Shown here piece by piece: positions 8,742-15,919 of a stretch of 40,724 nt of DNA (position 1 is the first letter of the stretch; each line of letters starts with the position of its first letter). Made by a program: the position numbers and the translations under genes. The stretch covers positions 1 through 40,724 of the forward strand of contig NZ_FZQR01000039.1 of assembly GCF_900199455.1 (NCBI RefSeq). The letters run 5' to 3'. A model generated the notes under the pieces. The model did no database searches, was not told the DNA's origin, and saw nothing but the letters and a program-made list of their open reading frames with translations. The DNA comes from Mesorhizobium carmichaelinearum (lineage in GTDB: Bacteria > Pseudomonadota > Alphaproteobacteria > Rhizobiales > Rhizobiaceae).

Positions 8742-9161
8742 TCAACACGCGTTCGAAAACGTTGCTTCCGTGGTGAGCCAGTCGGTCATAGCGGGCCAGT
8801 TGTCGGCCGCGAAGCAGTTGACCTGCCATTCCGACATGAACGGAAACTCCGTCGAACTGACCGCCGGATCGAGCTTCAGGATCTCGCAAAGGCGAGCGGC
8901 ATGCCGCTGCAATCGCTCCACGACATCAATCGCGCCGAGTTTCTCGTTGCGGCCGAAGAAAAGACCGCAGCGGTCATTGTCCGGCGCGACATACATGGTG
9001 ACTACGAGACTTAGCGAAGGCAGTGCGCGCTGCCAGTAGAACTTCGACTTTGCAGCCCGCCTGGTCCGTTCCTCCGGGTGCCGTTCCTCCAGCACCCTGC
9101 AGAACCAGTCGTCTTCAAATTCGGCAGCAGTGCGGGGGCCGATGTCGAAAATGGCGTTCAT
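8742..9161 (-). CDS. Unknown 139-aa protein, possibly DUF4268-like
   Basis: I do not recognise this protein with certainty. It starts at an ATG overlapping the stop of the upstream nuclease gene (ATGA), so it is translated with the operon. Visible features: FYWQRALPSL followed by a hydrophobic strand SLSLVVTMYVAP, a helix ERLQRHAARLCEILKLD, and a terminal WPAMTDWLTTEATF. This layout (aromatic helix, strand, helix, then a W..M.DWL element) matches the general plan of the DUF4268 protein two genes upstream, so the two may be distant paralogues. No catalytic motif is seen. A 46-bp gap containing a good ribosome site separates it from the beta-flower gene. Confidence 0.6.
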   Translation of the reverse strand: MNAIFDIGPRTAAEFEDDWFCRVLEERHPEERTRRAAKSKFYWQRALPSLSLVVTMYVAPDNDRCGLFFGRNEKLGAIDVVERLQRHAARLCEILKLDPAVSSTEFPFMSEWQVNCFAADNWPAMTDWLTTEATFSNAC

Positions 9162-10159
9162 GCTGAGGTCATTTCATCTGGAGAGGGGGCGGCCGTGTCG
9201 GTCAGGAAGAGATAGCGTTTGCTGAGATAGCTCGCCCAGGGATCGTCCGCGGACCCATCGGCTATCAGCGGGCTGAATAGCTTGTCGGTCGAGCGGCTGA
9301 TGAAGTCTTCGGGGTCGGCCAGCAAGGCGCGGTAGACCGTGAAGGCATTGTCGCCGAGCGACCGCAGTGCGGGCGAGGTGATACGAGCGAGTCGCCGATT
9401 GCCGGCCGGCGCAATATGCAGCACGCGAACGCGATCCGTGCCGTCTTCCTTCGATGCCTGCATACGCGACGCTAGCATTTGCTGACGAGTGAGCTGGTAG
9501 AACGGTTCCCAGAACAGGTCGGGAAGTTTCAGGTCGGCATTGCTGCGCAACGGGCCGAACGGCGCGAAGGCAATGTTCTGGTAGCGGCGAAGGCGTTCCG
9601 GTTGGCGCTTCGGTTCGGGTGGAGCGCCGTAGGATTCAGTGTACTTCCACTCGATCAGCAAGGTCTCGGCACGACCTGCCTGCCGGAAGCGTAAAATGGC
9701 ATCAGCGCTTGTGACATTGGCGCCGCGTTTTGGCGATCCAGTTCGAGGCCATTCGTTGAGGTAATCCCTGCGGCCGATCCATTCAAAGCCGACGAACCAG
9801 GGTTCACCGTCCGGCCCTTTCTCGACCTCCAGCATTTCCGGCAGATCGCCACCAAGCGTGCTCTGGACGAGACGCGCCAACATCTCCGGACGCGTCGCGA
9901 GAGGCATCAGGAAATTCAGGCAGCTAACCTGTGACGAGAGGCCATGAGCGGCATGTTGATGCCAGGCGATGGCGTAGTCGGAGAAATAGCGGGCGGCGAT
10001 GTTGCGGATTCCGGGATTGAGGTTCGAAAGGCGGTTCTCAGGAGCAAGGCGATAGGCACTGCCCCCGAACCCTCCTTCGCTCGGAAGATATGCTTCGAAG
10101 AAAGCCGATTGACGTGCGCGTTCCTGTGCCACGAAATGGGGCTCGCGTGGGCCGGTCAT
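9158..10159 (-). CDS. Putative PD-(D/E)XK restriction endonuclease (PGN_0703-like)
   Basis: The 333-aa protein carries a PD-(D/E)XK nuclease signature in its middle: SADAILRFRQ supplies the aspartate, and TLLIEWKYTESYG supplies the E-x-K pair, about 17 residues later. This would cut DNA with a metal ion. Overall length and the segment NFLMPLATRPEMLARLVQ recall the PGN_0703 family of putative restriction endonucleases; that name is from memory. The start overlaps the DUF4268 stop by ATGA and the end overlaps the next start by ATGA, which indicates coupled translation. Since Res already has its own nuclease domain, this is a second nuclease in the operon. Its target (modified DNA, or product of Res) cannot be told from sequence. 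Confidence 0.7.
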   Translation of the reverse strand: MTGPREPHFVAQERARQSAFFEAYLPSEGGFGGSAYRLAPENRLSNLNPGIRNIAARYFSDYAIAWHQHAAHGLSSQVSCLNFLMPLATRPEMLARLVQSTLGGDLPEMLEVEKGPDGEPWFVGFEWIGRRDYLNEWPRTGSPKRGANVTSADAILRFRQAGRAETLLIEWKYTESYGAPPEPKRQPERLRRYQNIAFAPFGPLRSNADLKLPDLFWEPFYQLTRQQMLASRMQASKEDGTDRVRVLHIAPAGNRRLARITSPALRSLGDNAFTVYRALLADPEDFISRSTDKLFSPLIADGSADDPWASYLSKRYLFLTDTAAPSPDEMTSA

Positions 10160-10584
10160 GCTTCGGTCCCACCCAGAGTTCCGAGCAGGGCCTTTTCATA
10201 GCGCTGCGAGGTGTCCCACAGGAAATCGGCCGCGGCGTCCCAATTGCCTTCGTCGTTCATGTCGAGATCAAGCCTGCTCGAAAAGAACCTGTCGCTCTCG
10301 CCCGGGCTTTTTAACGGAGCGCCCAGTGCTGGAAGCAGCTCGTCCTGCCAGTGTGTCAGGCGCTCGCGTAGCTTCGACGCTTTCCCGCCTTCCATCGTCC
10401 GGACGAAGACGCGGACAAAGTGGATGCCGGTGGTGATACTGATCGCCAGACCCAGTTCCGGCATGGCATGCCAGCGCGCGCCGACCGGCTGTGCCTTCCC
10501 ATACAGCATCTCACCCTTGTGACGGCCGAACATATGCAGCCAGAAGCGCTTGATCACGTCTGTCTTGAGGTCATTGTAGATCAT
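10156..10584 (-). CDS. DUF4268-family protein
   Basis: The 142-aa protein has an N-terminal RFWLHMFGRHKG segment, alternating strands (LAISITTGIHFVRVFVRT), a helix with KLRERLTHWQDELLPALG, and a C-terminal WDAAADFLWDTSQRYEKAL, the plan I associate with DUF4268. Such domains are often found as standalone proteins or fused to PD-(D/E)XK nucleases; their activity is unknown to me. The ATG at 10584 lies seven bases after the DUF262 stop, with GGAG just before. It overlaps the nuclease gene that follows, so it is probably a partner of that nuclease, a role that in other families is carried within one polypeptide. Confidence 0.65.
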   Translation of the reverse strand: MIYNDLKTDVIKRFWLHMFGRHKGEMLYGKAQPVGARWHAMPELGLAISITTGIHFVRVFVRTMEGGKASKLRERLTHWQDELLPALGAPLKSPGESDRFFSSRLDLDMNDEGNWDAAADFLWDTSQRYEKALLGTLGGTEA

Positions 10585-10591
10585 CGCACGT

Positions 10592-12496
10592 TCACTCCGC
10601 CGCGATAGTCATCTCAGCTTCGACGCCGTCGTCGTCGCGCTCGTCGTCCTCGCCTTCCTCGGAGACCTCGCCGCGATAAGCATCCTTGCCCATCGCCTGC
10701 CCGATCAGCGCCAGCAGCCGCGCCTGTCGGTCGGCCATAAAGGCCTGGAACGCGTCCGTGCGCAGGAGGCCGGAGTCAATCAGGTGCGAACTCAGGCTTG
10801 CATTGAGCCTTTCGCGCTCGATCGCCGGGCGCTCCGGTGGTGCGCCTTGCTCCAACCGCGCCAGATAGACGGAAGGCGCATCGCCTCCGATCGTTCGGTT
10901 CGTGCGATAGGCGAGCGGAGTCTTGTTGATGATGGAATCGTAGATGTCCGGCTTGATCCCGTTAGCGCGGCACCAGGCCTGCGGGAAGATGTGATGGATA
11001 TCGACATTCTCGCCGAAGAACACGGTGTGGTCGAATGGCTGCCCGGAACGGAAATCCCTCGCTCCCTCCTTCATCAGCAGCGCGTTGACCCCCTTGTAGG
11101 CAGCTGAGAGGCGCATTCGCATCGTCTTCAGTCGATCAGCGCGGAAGATGGTCTCGCTGACGGTCGATGGGGGCGGACCTCCCCGAATCCAAGACGGCAC
11201 TTCCATGAAGTCCCGAGCGATGCGGGTATCGACCGCGGAACCGTAGAGCTCGCCGAAAACGCCGTTCCAGTACCATTGCACGAGCTTCGCCCGGGCTGTT
11301 TCGTTTTCCCAAGCGTCACCAATGTCGGCGAGGATCGCCGCGAGTGGAATGATCTGCGATTGATAGGGCAGGTCGAAGATCCTGTAGATATGCAGCGTGC
11401 GCAGGAACTTGGCGGCCGTCAGGAAGCCGCGCTCTGCCTGTGTCTGATACTTCTTATAGGCGTCAAGCGGCAGGCTCAGGAGCGCCTGGCGGTTACCCGT
11501 GACCTGCGAGAGCTCCTTTCCCTGCTTGCCCTCGGCTTCCGCCTGCCTGCGCTTATCACGCGTATGGAACAACGAGACAACTTGGAGGAAATCGGTATTT
11601 CCGACCTCGGCAAGGATTCCTTTCTCCGCGTCGGCAAGCTTCAGCGCCCACACGAAGCGGCCATGACGCCCCCCATCGTTTTTGCCGTCGCCATACCAGT
11701 CCTTGCGCAGCTCGTGTCCGTCGGCCGCGTACATGGCGGTGACAAGTTCGAAGGCGTCGAGTGGCTTGCCGCCGGTGTTCACCTTCTCGAACACGACGCA
11801 GACCGCTTCCTTCGACGTTGATCGGTCGAGCGCGATGACGGGCACCTGGTAGGTCTTGAAACTCTCTAGCACTTCCTTCTTGAAGGCCCTGAAAAGTGCG
11901 CGTTTATCTTCGTCTTTCCAATATTCGTTGTAGCCGTCCTGCCAGTCATCCCAATCGAATATCTGTGAGACGGGATAGTGCAGGTTCTCGAACTCGCGTT
12001 CGGGTGACGAGAGGTCAAGAACTACCTCGCGGCCAAAATTCTCGCGAACCAGCTTGTCCTCGGGGACGCCGATGATGGCGTCCTCGCGATCCGTTACGCC
12101 GTCCAGCGCCTTTAGTATGTCTATATAGAACCAGCGCTTCACCTTCTTCTTTTTTGGCGTGATGGTTTCGACCACTGCACCGCGAAGCGAAACCTGAAAG
12201 AGCGAGGTCATGCGCTGTTGCCCGTCAAGAAGCAGCGCCCGTGGGGTAACGGTCCTCGCTGCCTCCGGCGCACCCTCGATCGGTCGTGGCTTGAAGTCGA
12301 CGTTGCCGCCGGTTTCGAGCGTCATCAACGCTCCGACCGGGAAGGCACGCGAAACGGACGCGATCAGGCTCTTGATCCGGTCCTCATCCCAAACCCAGCT
12401 GCGCTGGAAGTCCGGAAGCTGGAGAACCCCGGAACCGCAGTCCTTGAGCAACTCATGCAGGTAATAAGGATTGGTCTTGAATGCGGCCCCCGCCAT
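10592..12496 (-). CDS. DUF262/DUF1524 GmrSD-like endonuclease
   Basis: The 634-aa protein joins the two halves of a GmrSD-type enzyme. The N-terminal DUF262 part has LPDFQRSWVWDEDRI (27-41), LLLDGQQRMTSLF (88-100) and FEKVNTGGKPLDAFEL (236-251), a ParB-like nucleotide-handling fold. The C-terminal DUF1524 part has the HNH-type core NVDIHHIFPQAWC (497-509) with a later NKTPLAYRTNRTIGG. Related GmrSD enzymes are type IV restriction systems that cut DNA with modified (for example glucosylated) cytosines. Here it is embedded between res and the rest of a type III operon, starting four bases after the res stop. A type IV role inside the same operon is inference. Confidence 0.85.
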   Translation of the reverse strand: MAGAAFKTNPYYLHELLKDCGSGVLQLPDFQRSWVWDEDRIKSLIASVSRAFPVGALMTLETGGNVDFKPRPIEGAPEAARTVTPRALLLDGQQRMTSLFQVSLRGAVVETITPKKKKVKRWFYIDILKALDGVTDREDAIIGVPEDKLVRENFGREVVLDLSSPEREFENLHYPVSQIFDWDDWQDGYNEYWKDEDKRALFRAFKKEVLESFKTYQVPVIALDRSTSKEAVCVVFEKVNTGGKPLDAFELVTAMYAADGHELRKDWYGDGKNDGGRHGRFVWALKLADAEKGILAEVGNTDFLQVVSLFHTRDKRRQAEAEGKQGKELSQVTGNRQALLSLPLDAYKKYQTQAERGFLTAAKFLRTLHIYRIFDLPYQSQIIPLAAILADIGDAWENETARAKLVQWYWNGVFGELYGSAVDTRIARDFMEVPSWIRGGPPPSTVSETIFRADRLKTMRMRLSAAYKGVNALLMKEGARDFRSGQPFDHTVFFGENVDIHHIFPQAWCRANGIKPDIYDSIINKTPLAYRTNRTIGGDAPSVYLARLEQGAPPERPAIERERLNASLSSHLIDSGLLRTDAFQAFMADRQARLLALIGQAMGKDAYRGEVSEEGEDDERDDDGVEAEMTIAAE

Positions 12497-12499
12497 GAT

Positions 12500-15400
12500 C
12501 TACGCGATCTCCTTTTGCTGATTCCTGTTTGTGCTGGAGGCGATGAGGCTGTCCATCAGCTTTCCGTATTCTTCCTGGGTCGCGAACGCATCGCGGAATT
12601 CGGCGAAAGCCCATCGTCCAAAATTCTTCAGATTGTTCACTCCCGGCACCCAGAGATTTTCCATGGTCTGTGCCTTGAGCCGCGCATCCAGACCGCGAAA
12701 CCCCTTGATTTCGACGACGAGGTTGAGCGGGTCGTCGGCACTTCGCCCGTCATCGATCTGGACGATGAAGTCCGGCAGATAGCGGCGCGTGACGGAGCCG
12801 TTTAGATAGGGAATTTCGAAGCCCAGTGCCTGGTTCTTGACGTAGGAGAGGGTTGAAGGGTGACCCTCGACGACGCGGGCGAACTCCGCCTCCCAGTCAG
12901 AGTCGCAGACGACGTAGTTGATGTGGCTCTTCAAGGGTGAAGTCGTCCACAGATTCGTCTTGGTGGTATTGAAGGCAACGTGATTGGTCGAGCCGTGTGG
13001 ATTGTATGGGTCGAGCATCGCCTTTACGACCGGCGCACCGTCGGCGCTCGCTTCGCGTACGATGCCCGCATAGATGAGGCTTGCGGCTTTTTCGGCGATC
13101 TCGGCATAGGTGAGCATGCCAATCTTGGTGCCGCCGGAAGTCTTCAGATGGTTTTGAATCCAGCGCCGGGTGATCGGCTGGACGAGATTGAACAGATGGT
13201 AGGGCGGGTCCTGGTCGCCGTCGCGAAAGTACCGTTCCACCAGCCGCTTGGTCAGATGCATCCCCACTTCGCTCGGCCGCATGTCATCAAGCGCATCCGG
13301 CGAGATGTCGTGGCCTTCGCCAACGAGTCCTTCAAGGCGGGTCTCGCAGGGGCCGACCAACTCCGGCGTCAACGTCAACGTGGAGTCTGGTGTAAACGTT
13401 GCAGAGATGCGATCCGGCGGCAGCTCGGTTCGGTAACCCGCGACGCGGGGAAAGCGGATGCCGAGGCGCTCGCGCTCCCGAACCGCGGCGACGCGCGTAA
13501 CGGGCTTGGGCGGGTTCTTGGTGACCTTCTGCGGTTCCGTGGCGAAGTCGAAGGGAATGCCCAGGATGTCGGCATATTCGGTATCGAACAGTCGGCTTCC
13601 AGCGGGGTCGGTATTGTCGCCGAGGTCGTACGATTGGCGCCTTAGCCCGCGGCCGATCACCTGCTCACACAGAAGCTGGGTTCCGAAGGCGCGAACGCCG
13701 AGAATGTGCGTGACGGTATTGGCGTCCCAGCCCTCGGTCAGCATGGAGACGGAAACGACACAGCGAATTTGCTCGCCGAGGCGACCTTTCTGGCCGACCG
13801 TGTTCATCACCTCGCGCAGAAGCTCGCTGTCGGAGATGTTTTCGGCCGCCGCTCCTTCGCGCTCCTGTTTCTCGCGGCGGAATTGCTCGATCTCACCCGC
13901 AGCCATTTCGCGGAAACCGGGGTCCAGCGCCTCGCCGGACTCGATCTGTTGGGAATCGATCAGCAGCGTGTTCATGCGAGGCAGCGGCTCGCCGGTGTTC
14001 TTGTCGTAATTGCCGAACAACTCGAGATGCCCATGATGGATAGTCTGCATCTGGCCCTCGCGCTCGCGCTGCCATCCGGAGACCCATTCATAGACCAGCT
14101 TCGAACTGGCCGTGTTGTTGCAGACGACGATGAAAACCGGCGGTACTGGAATGGGCACGCGCTGCCATTCGTCGTATTCGGTCTTGTAGTGGCTGTAGAG
14201 GGAGATCAGCGCGGTCTGGAGCTGGGCGGGGATCGAAAGCGGGTTGAGTTCGCCGGACTTGCCCGCTCCCTTTTTCGGCATCGCCTTGCCGATGTGGTCC
14301 CACAAATTGCGATAGACTGGCGACTCGGCGTTGACTGAGTTGTCCGAGACCGGCACGCGCGGCAGTTTGACGATGCCGCATTCAATCGCGTCGACGAGGC
14401 TGAAGTCCGACACCACCCACGGAAACAATGTGCCCTCCTCGTAGCCCGAGCCGCGCAGGAAGAAGGGCGTGGCGGATAGATCATAGACGGCGCGCAGACC
14501 GACCTTGCGTTTCAGCGCCTCCAGCCCGGAAATCCAAAGCCGCGCGGCCTCGTTGTTCTTCTTTGCCTCTTCTTTGTCTTCGCCCTTCGCCTCTAACTCC
14601 TCGTCCGTGCCCGGCCGCTCGCGGTAGCAATGGTGCGCCTCGTCGTTGATGACGACGATGTTCTTCAGGTGAAGGAGCTCACCGCAAGCGCGGGCGAGCA
14701 TTTCGCCTTCGCTTTCCTGCTTCTCGATCGGCTGGCCTGTGCGCCCCTGCATCAGCCGTTCGCCGACAGGATTGAGGTCGTGCGCCTTGCGGCGCTGAAA
14801 GGCATGATAGTTGGTGATGACGATCTTGGCCTTGCCGAGGTCGGTCATCAGCTCGGCCGGAACCAGCTCGCGCGTGCGGTAGTAATTATCGGTGTCCGAA
14901 GGATTCAGCACCCGCAGCCGATCCTTGATGGTAATGCCTGGCGCGACGAGTAGAAACCCTCGCGAGAAGAGCGACGAGTTCGGCTGCCGCGCTGCGTTGA
15001 TCGACTGCCAGGCGATCAGCATGGCCATCACAGTCGTCTTGCCGGCGCCTGTTGCAAGCTTCAGGGCAAGGCGGAAGAGTTCCGGGTTTGCATCACGATT
15101 GGCCTCCTGCAGGTGGCGAAAGATATGCGCGTACTGCTTTCGCCCACGCGCCACCTCGGCCAGCCAGATCGCCGTCTCGACCGCTTCGATCTGACAGAAG
15201 AACGGCTGCTGGTTGGAGAACTCGTGATGCCGCCAATGCTGCAGCAGACGCTGTGTCACCGGCGTCACGCCCCAGTCGTTGGGATTCGGAAGCGCGCGCC
15301 AGGATTCGGTGTGGCCTCGGATCTCGTTGATGATTGGAGTCGGGTTGTAGCCGCTTTCGCTGGTTTCCTCGGCATCGAAGCCGAGCGAGGTCTGGCCTCG

Positions 15401-15577
15401 CGCCGAACCCGGCTTCGAGCGCCGTGCCTTGGGCACCGGCGTCACATATTTCGAGCGTCTCCGCCCTTCGATCGGCGGATGTTCCAGCGGCTGACCGTCG
15501 TCGCCCAGCGCGTGATGCCGCGTGGGTGGCAAGTACGGAGAATTAAGGATCGGCTCCGCGTAAAAAGGTTTTGTCAT
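12500..15577 (-). CDS. res: Type III restriction subunit (Res), SF2 helicase-nuclease
   Basis: This is the ATP-dependent restriction subunit, 1025 aa from the ATG at 15577. The Walker A motif LATGAGKTT is at about 174-182, the DEAH box VVINDEAHHCYRE at about 308-320, and a late helicase motif RCVVSVSMLTEGWDAN with EQVIGRGLRRQ follows. The C-terminus has a PD-(D/E)XK nuclease, with RYLPDFIVQI and LVVEIKGFRG at about 933-962. It resembles the BPTD_3080 restriction endonuclease family (recalled name). An upstream in-frame start at 15736 is open, but the ATG at 15577 has a GGGGGG ribosome site five bases before it and begins a plausible N-terminus (MTKPFYAEPILNSPYLPP). It is the first gene of the minus-strand operon. 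Confidence 0.88.
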   Translation of the reverse strand: MTKPFYAEPILNSPYLPPTRHHALGDDGQPLEHPPIEGRRRSKYVTPVPKARRSKPGSARGQTSLGFDAEETSESGYNPTPIINEIRGHTESWRALPNPNDWGVTPVTQRLLQHWRHHEFSNQQPFFCQIEAVETAIWLAEVARGRKQYAHIFRHLQEANRDANPELFRLALKLATGAGKTTVMAMLIAWQSINAARQPNSSLFSRGFLLVAPGITIKDRLRVLNPSDTDNYYRTRELVPAELMTDLGKAKIVITNYHAFQRRKAHDLNPVGERLMQGRTGQPIEKQESEGEMLARACGELLHLKNIVVINDEAHHCYRERPGTDEELEAKGEDKEEAKKNNEAARLWISGLEALKRKVGLRAVYDLSATPFFLRGSGYEEGTLFPWVVSDFSLVDAIECGIVKLPRVPVSDNSVNAESPVYRNLWDHIGKAMPKKGAGKSGELNPLSIPAQLQTALISLYSHYKTEYDEWQRVPIPVPPVFIVVCNNTASSKLVYEWVSGWQREREGQMQTIHHGHLELFGNYDKNTGEPLPRMNTLLIDSQQIESGEALDPGFREMAAGEIEQFRREKQEREGAAAENISDSELLREVMNTVGQKGRLGEQIRCVVSVSMLTEGWDANTVTHILGVRAFGTQLLCEQVIGRGLRRQSYDLGDNTDPAGSRLFDTEYADILGIPFDFATEPQKVTKNPPKPVTRVAAVRERERLGIRFPRVAGYRTELPPDRISATFTPDSTLTLTPELVGPCETRLEGLVGEGHDISPDALDDMRPSEVGMHLTKRLVERYFRDGDQDPPYHLFNLVQPITRRWIQNHLKTSGGTKIGMLTYAEIAEKAASLIYAGIVREASADGAPVVKAMLDPYNPHGSTNHVAFNTTKTNLWTTSPLKSHINYVVCDSDWEAEFARVVEGHPSTLSYVKNQALGFEIPYLNGSVTRRYLPDFIVQIDDGRSADDPLNLVVEIKGFRGLDARLKAQTMENLWVPGVNNLKNFGRWAFAEFRDAFATQEEYGKLMDSLIASSTNRNQQKEIA

Positions 15578-15919
15578 GGCCGCCCCCCAGAGCGAATCTT
15601 GCGTATCTTGTACGGGATGAAATTCGTTTATCAACCTTGAGGTGGTGGTTATTCCGATATGTCGTTTGCCAAATGGGCAAATGGGTGGAGGGCAGCCGAT
15701 TGACCAAGGCAGTGAAAATCCTTTGCTGACCCTCACGAATTACCGAATTGGCGAAAAAGAGACGTTCCAATGAGCCAGTGAATTGCAGCCCAGAAAGCCA
15801 GGGGGCCAGGGTCTTGCACTACGCGATCAAATTTCGTGTCTCCACTCCCAGCACGGCAAGGTAAGCTAGAACTTCTAAAGAGAGGGGTGTATTGACAGGC
15901 GAAGGGCTCGGGGATTCAA
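15578..15919. other. Divergent intergenic region between res and zorA
   Basis: The 342 bases must hold the promoters of both the leftward restriction operon and the rightward Zorya operon. Besides the candidate res promoter there is a perfect inverted repeat TTTGCC-AAATG-GGCAAA at 15665-15681 that could be an operator. On the plus strand a TTGACA sits at 15892-15897, but it is too close to the zorA start at 15920 to serve as its -35 element. The zorA start is preceded by GGGGA at five bases. No transcription terminator or small gene is evident; the frames open here are extensions of res. Confidence 0.4.
15607..15634 (-). promoter_or_regulatory. Candidate promoter of the res operon
   Basis: On the minus strand TTGATA (15634-15629) and TACAAG (15612-15607) are separated by 16 bases, and transcription would start about 20 bases before the GGGGGG ribosome site of res (15588-15583). 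The match is moderate and alphaproteobacterial promoters often deviate from consensus. Confidence 0.35.

Noticed and set aside
8421..9014. 197-codon plus-strand frame with P/L-rich repeats
   Set aside because: It is the reverse complement of the beta-flower repeats; the minus frame has the ribosome site and the known repeat pattern.
2615..15577. BREX or DISARM system
   Set aside because: No PglZ, BrxC or BrxL, and no DrmA/DrmB are seen; the methyltransferase and helicase are of type III restriction form.
15578..15736. 53-residue N-terminal extension of Res
   Set aside because: The extension lies in the divergent promoter region; the internal ATG has a GGGGGG ribosome site.
15892..15897. TTGACA as zorA -35 element
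   Set aside because: A -10 at normal spacing would overlap the start codon at 15920.
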